Below, piece after piece: positions 47,873 through 58,939 of a stretch of 64,000 nucleotides of DNA. Below the pieces are notes generated by a model. The model saw nothing but the letters and a program-made list of their open reading frames with translations, ran no database searches and was not told the origin of the DNA. The position numbers and the translations under genes are program-made. The stretch lies in the NCBI GenBank assembly GCA_948567375.1, contig OX419758.1, forward strand, positions 30,943,001 to 31,007,000. The letters run 5' to 3'. Numbering within the stretch: the stretch's first letter is position 1; each line of letters opens with the position of its first letter. This DNA is from Lunularia cruciata. Lineage: Eukaryota; Streptophyta; Marchantiopsida; Lunulariales; Lunulariaceae.

Positions 47873-48259
47873 CGAGCTTGAAGTGATGGAAACATAGTGT
47901 GGAGACCAATACTATCTCCATAACTCAATCTCCTCCAAATGAGCTTTCTTGAACTCATGGTAGTCATCCATCGACGGATCCCCCCAGATGTTGAAACAAC
48001 TCCTTCCATGCCATGAAGAGTGTAAACAAAGTCAGGTTCTACATCTGCTGCAGATCACACCAACTATCAAACTCCTAGATGAAGTCATCCAACTCAATGG
48101 TACCCTTTGTACCAGAGTTATGCCTAGGGTCTTTGGAGGCCCTATAAATCTCATCCATGTCCCACAACAACGGTGCGGACACACCAAGTGCACTCTCAAC
48201 TGAATCAGCTCTTGTGTCAAACTCCAACTCAAAGTCAATCTCCTTTCTCATTGGGACCT

Positions 48260-48896
48260 GAGATACAAGCTGATATCAAGTACCACTCCGAGTAAACCCA
48301 CTGCATACTGTAGGGCTATCTCCTTTGGAATCCCCAAAGAACTCTGTCGTGACAAAGTAACCGCAACAGCAAACCCAAACCACCAACTGCAACCACAAGT
48401 CACACCCGCAAGTGCCCCACCAAGTGCCAACACCACCATGTGTCAACACCACCAAGTGCCAATACCAACTAAGCACCACCCACTAATGTAACTCTAACCG
48501 AGTTAACTACACTAGGAGAAAGGGCAACTTGTAACCTGCCATCATAACACACTCTCTCATGGACTACAGGTCACCACTTCTTGCTTCATCGGAGAGAAAC
48601 AAAGGTAGTCTGACTGGTCATCACTCCAGCCTCACTATCAAGAGCACACCAGAGCACCAACACTCAAAAGTCAAGGCACCTCACACAAACATGGTGCACA
48701 AAGAGGAAGTAGAGAATGGAGGAGGTCCAATCACAAGAAATCTAAACAAAAACCCTCCATCTCATAACACAACACAAGACTGACTCTACCACCATTTGGC
48801 ATGTGACATAAGAGAAGTTTTTATCTAAGTCCTAAAAGCTACCAGGATCACCAAGAATGGGATCAAATTGCCTCTCCTAGCCAAAGCGACATGTGT
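48260..48896 (-). repeat. B1 5' leader, part nearest gag
   Basis: It is non-coding. Near 48285-48260 the minus strand has TTGATATCAGCTTG, which resembles the TTGGTATCAGAGCTTG primer site with two bases missing. The family C insertion interrupts the leader after 48896, and it resumes at 56463. Confidence 0.6.
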
Positions 48897-49449
48897 TGTG
48901 GTACCCACATTTTTTGTTTTCTTTTCAAAAGGGAGAAGAAGAAGTGTATAGAGAAATTGGATTGCGCCTGTATGGCCAAAGAAGGTGAAGAAAAGAGTCT
49001 TCGGGATGAAACCCGAGGTAAAGTGGCTTTGGGTCATAAGGCAAAGTACTCGGACTTGCCATGTCATCATACAACCCAAAGTAAGGAGTCTTTGTATCGG
49101 GAGGAGCTCAACCCGAGGCGAGGACAGTGTAACAACCTTTCTTTGGGGCGAAAAATTCAAGAAGTGACCGTTCAAAACCGGCGGCCCATACGCATGAAGT
49201 ACAATTGATAGTGACACGTGCATGCAAGAGGTGTGATTTTTTGGAAGAAACTTGAATTGAAGAGAGACGAAGAAGGCATGACTCTATAAAAATTGGGCTA
49301 CCAACAAAGCAATGTTGAGCAATTTTCCTTTGCCGTTGAGGAGTCGTCCTGCAGGTGATCGTGGGAAGGGAAGTAGAGTTGAAGACGTGCTAGTGTGTAG
49401 AGGAGAATTTGAGAGAGTGAAACCAAGAGACAGTGAGGAGGTAGGAAAG

Positions 49450-50640
49450 ATGGGAGGAGGAAAGAAGAACTCCGAATTTGCAGTGAGAAATCATGCAATT
49501 TGGATGTGATTGCGAGAATTGAAGTCTTGAGCTGACTTCGGATCACATTCTTGGCGTGGAACTGGAATGTAAGTTTTCCATGTTTCATGACCAAGATAAT
49601 TGAGAGTAAGTGTCTTGATGGCCCCAAGGAAGAGGGGAAGAGAGGAAATGCGGCTCGCTAGACAGAGTCAGATTGGAGATTAGTGCTCGGTAGAGAGGCA
49701 AGAGCAGAGCAGGGTGCCACATTCTTGGGGAAGGGAGAAGTAGCAGAAGAAACCCAAGAAGTGAGAGATGCTTTCTCTTTGAAGAGAACAAAGAATGGGT
49801 ATAAGGTTGAGAGTTACAAAGATCTAATGAAGAGAGGGATTGTGAGTGCTCTCATGGCAATCCTAAAGCCAGAGAGAACGACTTATGTGATGAAACACCA
49901 AGCGGTGTTCTTTCATAAGATGTTTGCAGGAGAACCTATCAACTGGGCGAGGTGCTTCCATGGGAGGACGAGACAAATGGTGTGGAATTTGCGGGATAAG
50001 TCGTCTCCAAACTACATCGTGCCATTTGTAGCACATTTATACCTCGGGTTGAATTTGCTCAATTTGGCAGAGCATAGTAAAATGGTGTCTCACTTCCATC
50101 CCGACTTAAGAAGAGAAGTCGACGCGGAGCAACAATACATTCTTCAAATCCAAAGCATTGATGAGTACTACGTGAAGACAAGCAAGAGCGTGGAGATAGA
50201 AGTAAGTACTCCAAAGTCAAAGAAGTGGAGTCAACAAGGAGAAGCCAAAGATGTAGATAAGACAAGACCTTGGAAGACCAAGAGAGGAAACCCAAGGAAA
50301 GGCATAGTGGTGATTGCGTCATTAGAAGAAGACTTGGAAGGCAAAGCCGAGTGCAAGTTCAAAGACTCAGAACACAAGGAGGAACCGGAGCTCATGCTAC
50401 AAAGTGGAGATATGAGTAGCAATAGTGATGAAAGTGGAGAGATGACGTTGGTGCCTGCAACTAAAGAAGAAGAAGAAGAAGTTCGGGTGGAGCTCAAGGA
50501 AGAAAATAATGCGAAGTTGGAAGACAAAGTACCCAAGCCAGAGGAGAAGAATTTTACAATTCAGAGAGGAGTTTGGTCGAGACGCAAGGCAAAGTGTGAA
50601 ATGGGTCCAAGTAAGGCAAGGGAAGAAGCAAATGCTAGCT
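49450..50640 (+). pseudogene. Outer C unit ORF1, decayed and cut by the inner unit
   Basis: It is homologous to the intact inner ORF1. It starts MGGGKKNSEFAVRNHA, then frameshifts after about 20 codons. A TAG replaces a Trp codon near 49660. The clean remainder (49683-50640) runs into the inner unit at 50641, and translation would add about 11 foreign residues. The family is not recognised. Confidence 0.85.
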
Positions 50641-51024
50641 TGTGGTGCCCACATTTTTTGTTTTTTTCAGAATAAAGGAGAAGAAGTGTATAGAGAAGTC
50701 CGATTGCGCCTGTATGGCCAAAGAAGGCAAAGAAAGAGTCTTCGGGTTGAAACCCAAAGTAAAGTGACTTTGGGTCATAAGGCAAAGCACTCGAAAATGC
50801 CCTATCAGCATACATACGAAGTAAATTGTCTTCGGATTGGGGGGAGCTCAACCCGAGGCGAAGATAGGCTAACAACCTTTCATTGGGGCGAGAAATTCAA
50901 GAAGGGGCCATTTCAAAACTGGCGGCTCATACGCGCGAAGGTTGATTGACAGTGATAGGTGCATGCCGGAGGTGTGATTTCTCGGTAGAAACTTGAAGTG
51001 ACGGAAGACAAAGAAGCACAACTC

Positions 51025-51031
51025 TATAAAA
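51025..51031 (+). promoter_or_regulatory. TATA box upstream of inner C ORF1
   Basis: CTCTATAAAAATTG is conserved in the outer unit at 49285-49291. It lies about 160 bp before the ATG of ORF1, so it may drive that gene. Confidence 0.5.
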
Positions 51032-51189
51032 ATTGAAATTGCAACAACGAAATGTCGAGCAATTTTCCTTTGCCGTTGAGGAGTCGTCTTGTAGGTGATC
51101 GGGGAAAGAGAAATAGAGTGGGGCTTGTGTTAGTGCGTAAGGAAGAAGTTGCGTGAGTGAAATTGAGAGAAAGTGAGAAAGCAGAAGAG

Positions 51190-52368
51190 ATGGGAGGAGG
51201 GAAGAAGAACTCCAAATTTGCAGTGAGAAATCATGCGATTCAGAGATTAGATATAGTAGCAAGGATCAAAGTCTTGAGCCGACTTCGGATCACCTTTCTG
51301 GCATGGAACTGGAACGTAAGTTTTCCAAGATTCATGACAGAGATCATTGAGAGTAAGTGTCTCGATGGACCCAAGGAGGAAGGGAAGAGAGGAAATCTAG
51401 CTCGCTGGACAGAGTCGGATTGGAGACTCATACTCGGGAAGGAGGCGGGCTTGGAGCAGGGAGCCACGTTCTTGGGGAAAGGAGAGATAGCCCAAGAAAC
51501 TCAGGAGGTGAGAGATGCCTTCTCGTTGAAGAGAACAAAGAATGGGTACAAGGTAGAAAGTTATAAAGACCCTGTCAAGAGAGGAATTGTGAGTGCTTTG
51601 ATGGCAATCCTGAAGCCGGAGAGAACAACATATGTGATGAAACACCAAGCGGTGTTCTTTCACAAATTGTTTGCAGGAGAACCAATTAATTGGGCAAGGT
51701 GTTTTCACGGGAGAACAAGGCAGATGGTGTGGAATCTGTGGGATAAGTCGCATCCACATTACATTGTGCCGTTTGCAGTGCACTTCTACCTCGGGCTCAA
51801 TTTGCTGAACTCGGCAGAGCGGAATCGGATGGTGTCGCACTTCCATCCTGATGTGCAAAAGGAGGTCAATGTCGAGGAGCAGCAATACATTCTCCAAATC
51901 CGGAGCACGGACAACTTCTACGCAAAAACAGGGGAAAATGTAGAGGTCGTAGTGAGTACCCCAACAAAGAAGAGGACTCGGCAAGCAAAAGCCGAAGAAA
52001 ACAAGAAACCTCGAAAGATGCAGAGAAGTAACCCGAGGCAAGGAATGGTGGTAATTGAGTCAGAAGACGAAGACTCAGAAGGCGAGGCTGAGCTCAAGAC
52101 GGAGGACTCGAAGCATGAGGAGGAACCTGAGCTGACACTACAGAGCGGAGATACGAGCAGTGATAGTGAGGACGGTGGAGAGATGACCTTGGCGCCAGTG
52201 GCTGAAGAATACAAAGAAGAAGTGCAAGCCCAGGTAGAAGTCGAAGACAATACAACGCTAGAAGACCAAGTACCGGTGCCAGAGGAGAAGAAGATTGCAG
52301 TGCAGCGAGGAGTTTGCTCGCGACGTAAGGCGAAGTGTGAGGCGGGACCGAGTCTAGTAAAAGCATAG
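51190..52368 (+). CDS. Family C ORF1 protein, unknown function (392 aa)
   Basis: The ATG at 51190 begins MGGGKKNSKFAVRNHA and is conserved in the outer copy. A non-ATG extension of 11 codons is possible. Residues 1 to about 240 look globular, with AVFFHKLFAGEPINWARCF and MVWNLWDKSHPHYIVPF. This has a loose resemblance to plant transposon proteins found in giant LTR elements, not verified. The C-terminal third is acidic and low-complexity with basic patches (SRRKAKCE), suggesting a nucleic-acid-binding or nuclear protein. No transposase or polymerase motif is visible. The frame is intact, so it is the youngest C gene. ORF2 follows after 38 bp. Confidence 0.75.
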   Translation: MGGGKKNSKFAVRNHAIQRLDIVARIKVLSRLRITFLAWNWNVSFPRFMTEIIESKCLDGPKEEGKRGNLARWTESDWRLILGKEAGLEQGATFLGKGEIAQETQEVRDAFSLKRTKNGYKVESYKDPVKRGIVSALMAILKPERTTYVMKHQAVFFHKLFAGEPINWARCFHGRTRQMVWNLWDKSHPHYIVPFAVHFYLGLNLLNSAERNRMVSHFHPDVQKEVNVEEQQYILQIRSTDNFYAKTGENVEVVVSTPTKKRTRQAKAEENKKPRKMQRSNPRQGMVVIESEDEDSEGEAELKTEDSKHEEEPELTLQSGDTSSDSEDGGEMTLAPVAEEYKEEVQAQVEVEDNTTLEDQVPVPEEKKIAVQRGVCSRRKAKCEAGPSLVKA

Positions 52369-52406
52369 GTAGAAGAGAGCTTGGGCAGTGAAGCATCAAT
52401 CCCAAT

Positions 52407-53621
52407 ATGAAGACTCCAAAGAAGAAGGCGAGTATCAGGAGAACACGAGGAGAAAAGAGAGACCAACCATGGGAGGAAGAAGTTGCCAATGATGGAGTGG
52501 AGTACTTGCAAGAAGTAGTGTGCCCGTTGTTGGTGAAGTTGGAGCAAAAGAAGAAGGAGATGCAGTCGACTTGTCTCGAGGTAAAGACTGTATTGCAGGT
52601 GGTAGCAAGATTAGAAGAAGAGAACTCGGAGTTGAAGAGGAGTGTAACCCGAGGTGAGGAGGAGAGAGAAGTACTGCAAGCAGAGGCAGTAGAGAGAAGT
52701 CAGGTAATTGAAGACCTGAAGAGGGAAGTGAGCTATCGAGCGGATCTTGCGAGGAAGAGTGATATCGCAAGAGAGAGACAGGTAGCTGAATACAAAATCT
52801 TGAAGCAACAGTTTGCTGATTCAAGGGTAGAGCTTATTCATGCTATGGCGAGGGTAGCAGCGAAGGATCAAGAGCTTGATAGAGTGATGGAGAGTATGGA
52901 GGAGAAGAAGCAACTCTGGCAATGAGAGTTGGCTGCGAGATATAGAGAAGAAGAGAGATTACAAGAGTTACTTCGTAATCAGGAAGAGAAGGTTGTCCAG
53001 AAAGAGAAGGAGAAGGAGTCGGTGAAAGCCGAATTTGAGGAAGAATTGGCGATGTATAGAGAGGAATGGCTTGCAAATCATGAACAAGAAAGGAAGACAA
53101 GATTGGAGCCATTGCAAGAGATAGTCCTCAGAGTAAATGCGATGTTAAGTACAGAGGCCAGCGTTCAAATTGAAGAAGCGCAACTACACGAGTTGAAGTT
53201 GTTGGTGCAGGAGATGAGGCAAAGACAAGCAAAGGACACTGATTTGAATGCCTTGTTGATTAAGTTAAGAACTCGTGTAGACAGAAAGATATTAGAAGTA
53301 GAAGACAACATTTCCATTAGATTAGACTTAGTGAAAGTAGAGCTAGAAAAACTTTGGAGGGATATTAAAGCAAAACCCGAAGTAGATAACATAGGAGTGC
53401 AAATGTCTTCGGAGTTGCCATCAGAGACATTAGAGAAGAGTGGGTCAGGAGATAAGGAGTTAGAAAGATTACCCACTAGTGGAATTTCAGATCAAGAAAG
53501 AGAATTAGTAGATCTGGTAGAAGAAGTAGAAGATCTGAAACCTAAGGACAGAGTAGTAGGAAGTAAGATTACTTTGGGTTCGGGTTTGAAAGCCAAGGAA
53601 GAAGTAGACATTGGATCGTAG
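52407..53621 (+). pseudogene. Family C ORF2, coiled-coil protein with one in-frame stop (inner)
   Basis: It starts MKTPKKKASIRRTRGEKRD, a basic N-terminus, followed by long heptad-rich coiled coils (about residues 45-330) rich in Glu, Lys, Leu and Arg, then an acidic tail. A single TGA at 52923-52925 interrupts an otherwise open 404-codon frame. The outer copy has TGG (Trp) there, so a G-to-A change made the stop. Readthrough or reinitiation cannot be excluded. Function is unknown; it could be a structural partner of ORF1. Confidence 0.75.
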
Positions 53622-54416
53622 TAGAAACAGATTTGAGATTTGAAGGGGCAAATATGAAGAGGTGCATAGTCATTTCGGATCTGCAGGTTAGAACAGTTGT
53701 TGTAGAAACGGTATAGTTGTTAGAACTATCGAGTGCTTCACTATTTAAGAGTGGCATTTGCATGAACTTGTTGTTCAGTGCTCATGATTTCTGAGAATAG
53801 ATAAAGCAAAGTGTTGTGAAGCAATGCTCGTCGCTTGAGCTTAATTTTGAGTATCAACTTTGCAATTGTGTTTGTGAGTGTGTTAAGAAATTCGAAGTGC
53901 AAGTTAGTGTGCTTGTTGGATGTTGGATTCCGCAGCCTTGATCTTCATTCTGTGTGTTTGATCCTGAGTGAAGTGCAATCAAAGCAATGCCTTGACAGAT
54001 CTAAGAGGAATTGTAGTGTTGGTAGTATTCTGCATTTGTGAGTGTAGTGTGAGGTTGATGTGAAGCAATTTTGATCGAGGAAGTTGTGCCTCAATGGAGG
54101 AGTAGAACACAATTCTGAGGTGAAGTCGTTTTGCAGTGAAGTGCTATTTTTGGGAGAGCCTGAATCATCACAATCAAGATTGTTTGGAAAGATTTGATAG
54201 AGTTGTGATTAAGAAGTGTTAATTTGTGACAAGACTGCGAATCAATGCTTATTACTCTCTTCTGGGTGTGGTTTCTACCTGAGAGATTAAAGACGCAACC
54301 AAGAAGAACTAAATTGTTACTTTGCTTCGTATTTGACCAATTCTGACTTGTATCTCTGCGGGAACGAACTTTACTCACCCAATTACCACAAAAGTGATAT
54401 TTGCCGGGTTGTCACA
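53622..54416 (+). repeat. 3' non-coding tail of inner C unit
   Basis: It contains TATTTAAG at 53742-53749 followed by a conserved non-coding tail to the CA end. It aligns with 55670-56457 of the outer unit along its whole length. It may correspond to the R-U5 part of an LTR. Confidence 0.6.
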
Positions 54417-54513
54417 TAGCTCAAGAAATGAAGCGTCTGGTCCAATACAACAATTGTAGAGAAGAAGCCAAGTATTGGGAGAAGAAGAGGTAAGGAAGGA
54501 GATTTCTACATAG

Positions 54514-55665
54514 GTGGAAGTAGGTGCAAGTGATGGAGTGGAGTACCTGCGAGAAATTGTGTGCCCGTTGTTGGTGAAGTTGGAGCACAAGAAGAAGGAG
54601 ATGCAGTTAACCTATCCGGAGGTGAAGACTGTGTTGCAGGTATTGGCGAGATTGGAAGAAGAGAACTTGGAGTTGAAGAAGAGTATAACCCGAGGCGAGG
54701 AGGAAAGGGAAGTACTACGAGGAGAGGCAGTAGTACAAAGTCAAGTTATTGAGGACTTCAAGAGAGAAGCAAGGTATTGAGAAGAACTTGTGAAGAAGAG
54801 TGACATAGCAAGGGAGAGACAAGTAGTAGAGTACAAAATCTTGAAGCAGCAATTTGCTGATTCCAAACTAGAAATTATCCATGCTATGGCAAGGGTAGTA
54901 GAGAAGGAGAAAGAACTCAATAGAGTGATGGAGAGTGTAGAAGAGAATAAGCAACTGTGGCAATGGGAGTTGACAGTGAGATATAAGGAAGAAGAGCGAT
55001 TACAAGAGTTACTTCGTAATCAGGAGGAGAAGATTGTGCAGAAGGAGAAGGAGAAAGAAACTATGGAAGCCGAGTTCGAGGCAGAGTTGGCAATGTATAG
55101 GGAAGATTGGCTTGCAGATCAGGAGCGTGAAAGGAAGATGAGATTGGAGCCATTGAAGGAGATCGTAATCAAGATGAATGTGATGTTGAGTACAGAAGCC
55201 AATATTTGTATTGAAGAGATGAGGCTGCATGAGTTGAAGTTGTTGGTGCAGGAGATGAGGAGGAGACATGCAAAGGATACAAACTTGAATGCTCTGTTAA
55301 TTAGTCTCAGAACTCGGGTAGATAGGAAGATATTGGAGGTCAAAGACAATATCACGATTAGATTAGATTTAGTGAAGTTAAAGATAGATAAACTTCGGAA
55401 GGACGTTAGAGCCAAACCCAAAGTAGATGAAGTAGGAGTGCAGATGTCTTCGGAGTTACCATTGGAGACATTAGAGAAGAGTGGGTCAGCAGATAAGGAG
55501 TTTGATAGATTACCCACTAGTGAAATGTTGGATCAGGAAAGAGAATTGTTGGATCTGGTAGAAGATGTAGGAATTATGAAACTCAAGGACAGAGCAGTAG
55601 GAAGTAAAGTTACTTTGGGTTTCGGTTTGAAAGCCAAGGAAGAAGTAGACATCAGATCGGATTAG
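54514..55665 (+). pseudogene. Outer C unit ORF2, coiled-coil protein with one in-frame stop
   Basis: It is homologous to the inner ORF2, without its first ~30 residues in frame. A TGA at 54778-54780 interrupts the frame where the inner copy has CGA (Arg), a C-to-T change. The remainder is open to 55665. It shows the same heptads, acidic tail and DRAVGSKVTLGFGLKAKEE-type end as the inner copy. Confidence 0.8.
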
Positions 55666-56462
55666 TAACCGATTTGAGATTTGAATAGGCAGATATGAAG
55701 AGATGCATTGTCATTTTGGACTGCACGTTTGCAGAGTCATAAGGAAGAGGTACATTAGGGAGATAACTATTGATTGCTTCACTATTTAAGAGTGGCATTT
55801 GCAGTATCATGTTGTTTAGTGCTCATAATTCTGAGAATAGATAAAGCAAAGCGTTGTGAAGCAGTGCTCGTTGCTTAAGCTTGATTCTGAGTATCAACTT
55901 TGTCTTTGTGTTTGTGAGTGTGTGGAGAAATTTGAAGTGCAAGTCGGAGTGCTTGTTGGATGTTGGATTCCGTAGCCTTGATCTTCATTCTGTGTGTTTG
56001 ATCCTGAGTGAAGTGCAATCAGAGCAATGCCTTGACGGATCTGAGAGGAATTGTAGTGTTGGTAGTATTTTGCATTTGTGAGTGCAGTGCAAAGTTGATG
56101 TGAAGCAATTTCGATCAAGGAAGTTATGCCTTCAGTGGAGGGGTGGAACACAATTCTAAGGCAAAGTTGTTTTGCAGTGAAATGCCATTTTTAGGAGAGC
56201 CTGAATCATCACAATCAAGATTGTTTGGAAAGATTTGATGGAGTTGTGATTACGGAGTGTGAATTTGTGACAAGACTATGAGTCAGTGCTTGTTACTCTC
56301 TTCTGGGTGTGGTTTCTTTTTGAGAGATTAAAGACAACCAAGAAGAACTACATGTTACTGTTTGACTTTGTATTTGACCAATTCTGACTTGTATCTCTAC
56401 GGGAACAAACTTTACTTACCCGATTACCGCAAAAGTGATATTTGCCGGGTTGTCACATGTGT

Positions 56463-57747
56463 ATAGATAACAATGGCACAGTCACTAGGACAACAAGTGA
56501 GGGTGGACCAATTGGCTAGGGAACTAGTCTAGGAACAAGAGATCTAGGGGTCAAACTCTGTTGCGCACAATCTAGCAGGAAAGGCAGATTTTGCCAACCA
56601 ATGACCAAGATCTACTCTAAACTAGCTAGCCTCACGCCAGCAAGCTGGCTTGCTGGCCCTTCTAGGCCTTCATAGCGCACAGCCCTTTGCCTCAAAGCCT
56701 ATAAAAGCCAAATGAGGCCTTTCTTCTTGCCACTTCAAACCTCTTCCAAAATTGGCAAAACTTTTCCAAATCTACAAAAGTCCTCCAAACTACCCAAACT
56801 CCTCCAAATCTGGCCCAAATCTAGCCAAAATCTGACATAAAATCCAGCCAAAATCTAATGTAAAATTTGACGTAAACCCTAAAGATGGTTGTCCGCCAAA
56901 TCCCCCGCTAACTTTCCACTTTAGCCAAATTGACAACACGGGTTTCTCCAAATTACAAATTCATGAGAATAGCTTCACAACTCCACCTTCAATTTGACTT
57001 TCTAAGCACAACTTGCAGCAAATTGGTCTTGTCTTCACCTTTTGAGCTCAAAATCACAACCATTGCTCGAAATTTGCTCCTTCTTTGCTCAAAATTTGGC
57101 CAATGCTTCTGCACACCGTTTGCCTTACTGCCAAATCTGCATCAATTGAACAAGCTTCTGCACACTAGGGAAACACCAAACTTGAATTGAGCTACCAACG
57201 ATCCACCGAGCTTGGAGATACCACCAACACTCAAAGTTCATGCACCCAATTTCCCCCTGACTTCACTTCTCTAATGGAATCAGATTGTTTACCACTCTCA
57301 ACTCAACTCAACTCAACTCAACTCAGATCAATACTTGATCTGTCACTCTATAAATTGCCAACAACTGGGCACTAATTACAGTCAAGCCACACCCACTCAA
57401 GCATAGAGAATCCAGGTGATGCTTGCCGGCCTCTATCCACCAAAGCCAGGAACTCGAAGGCTCAACATCAGAGAAGTGAGCTCTTTGGAGCTGCACTTTG
57501 AAAGTATACTCCCTGGACTCGAGCTAGGTTTGAACCCCGACGGTCCTGCTGACGGCCCCGATGACGGCACATTCAATGGTGCAAATGGTGCAAAGTGACA
57601 GTGGGCCCCATCGTGAAGTCAGTACCCCAAACACAAAATCTAACCATCGGAAAGTAGTCTGTGAGAAATTGCTGAAATAACTCTAACTACTATCACTAGA
57701 AGTCCAGTGTCCAAGCATCTAGATGCGACACTACAAATGGCATGACA
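56463..57747 (-). repeat. B1 5' leader / LTR-like end, distal part
   Basis: It continues the leader broken by family C. It is non-coding and aligns with 4254-5192 and 14930-16153. A pentanucleotide run (ACTCA)n lies at about 57296-57325. The minus strand has TCAGGGGGAAATTGG near 57250, which resembles a polypurine tract. The right end is ATGACA at 57747. Confidence 0.65.
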
Positions 57748-57751
57748 TCAT

Positions 57752-58080
57752 AATGTTACTAACCTTGTGTCTTTGACATTCCTTGCATTTCATGAAGTGT
57801 CAAGTCCTTAGCTACAACATGGATGAGCATACAAAGTACAATCTCTCAATTGCTGAAGTGCTTGAGGAATAGTCTTATCTCTTCATGTTATCTTTTGTCC
57901 TTGAATAATGCAATTTTATCTCACTTAGTTCCTTGGCTCGGTTTATTGCTCTTTTATCCTTTCATATTACCATTTCCTTACATGGTGAAGATTATCAAAT
58001 GAAATTTTTGTAACTCTTTCATGTAGAAGTTAATTTGAAATACGTTATCTTTTCTACTAACCATCTTCTCTCATGGATAT
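57752..58080. other. Short AT-rich spacer between B1 and D2
   Basis: No gene or repeat is recognised here. Confidence 0.5.
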
Positions 58081-58632
58081 TATCATGCATATATAAATTG
58101 CTACACAATATACATCACTATCAACATGATACACTTTAGAAGCATAACTCATATAGAAGTCATACATGAACTCTAAAGAGCCATAGTAATCAGTTTGGTT
58201 AACACACAACTTGGATCAACAACTCAACTCTCAAATCAAGAAACTACCATCAACAAGCTTTGATTACATAATCAATCAACGCCCACTCTAGCTAAGAGAC
58301 TCTAGGTAACGCTCATCTATCTTTGCCACAATCACCAAGAGCTTGAAGTCTCAACATCAAAAAAGTGAGCTCTTTGCAATTGCACTCCAAAGGTATACCC
58401 CTTTGGCTTGACTTGGAACTCCAACCTTTATGGTGCCACTGAGAGCCATCTATCAATGCAAACGGTGTAATTGATGGTATCTCTAATGGTGTGATCAATA
58501 GTCCTAAAAAAAAATCTGGATGGCAATAAGTAGTCTTTGAGTAATTAAGGATATAGCTCTCACTGCCAAGATTAACACTCCAATGTCCAAGCAAGCTAGC
58601 TTCAACACTCCAAATATTTTCACAATTGTTAA

Positions 58633-58636
<4 letters not shown>

Positions 58637-58710
<74 letters not shown>
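58637..58710. repeat. (TA)n microsatellite in D2 terminal module
   Basis: About 35 TA units occur where B1 has the short sequence GCGTATATACATC, so the array arose by expansion inside the repeat. Confidence 0.95.
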
Positions 58711-58713
<3 letters not shown>

Positions 58714-58939
58714 ATACAACATACATTGTTAATAATATCATAGACTATAGAAGCACAACTCATACATAAGTCATACATGAACTCTAAAGTGCAACAATTT
58801 CCCTCTAGTTGCCAATTAGGTTCCTCTAACTCCAAATAGTCATTTACTCCAAGTATATGATATGCTCTATCATCAAGAGGTTGTGTGATATCAAGCTTCA
58901 TTTTTAGTCATATATCTTCAATCTATATCACATAAAGAG

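Larger units (their letters stand above)
50641..54416 (+). mobile_element. Family C inner unit (3,776 bp) inserted in its own family
   Basis: It starts TGTGGTGCCC, ends GGGTTGTCACA and is flanked by TAGCT on both sides (50636-50640 and 54417-54421). Its length is within a few bases of the outer unit, and it inserted near the end of outer ORF1. Promoter-like TATAAAA lies at 51025-51031, and TATTTAAG lies at 53742-53749, about 670 bp before the end. If it is an LTR, the ORFs lie in U3, and U5 is the last several hundred bases. Confidence 0.88.
48897..56457 (+). mobile_element. Family C outer unit, TG...CA ends with 5-bp target duplication
   Basis: The unit starts TGTGGTACCC and ends GGGTTGTCACA. 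TGTGT flanks both sides (48892-48896 and 56458-56462), and the uninterrupted B-b leader supplies the empty-site comparison. Without the inner unit and its extra TAGCT, it is about 3,780 bp. It has two decayed ORFs, a TATA box at 49285-49291, and no RT, integrase or protease. No terminal direct repeat was found inside the unit, so it looks like a solo LTR of exceptional length or a gutted derivative. Confidence 0.85.
40222..57747 (-). mobile_element. Ty3/gypsy element B1 with methyltransferase and PHD finger, interrupted by family C
   Basis: Coding order on the minus strand is gag (47872 down), protease, C5-DNA methyltransferase, RT, RNase H, integrase, PHD finger (ends 41050). Removing the family C insertion (48897-56457 plus one target duplication) leaves about 10 kb. 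The left end begins TGTCATGCG and the right end finishes GGCATGACA, an 8-bp inverted match, and both are directly flanked by TCAT. These ends are inferred. The LTR structure is unusual because the left end has a 104-bp repeat on both sides of a 450-bp block, and the right side has only the block. Confidence 0.8.

Noticed and set aside
49312-49509. Separate small gene upstream of outer C ORF1
   Set aside because: It is a shifted frame of the decayed ORF1 leader; the inner unit shows the true ATG at 51190.
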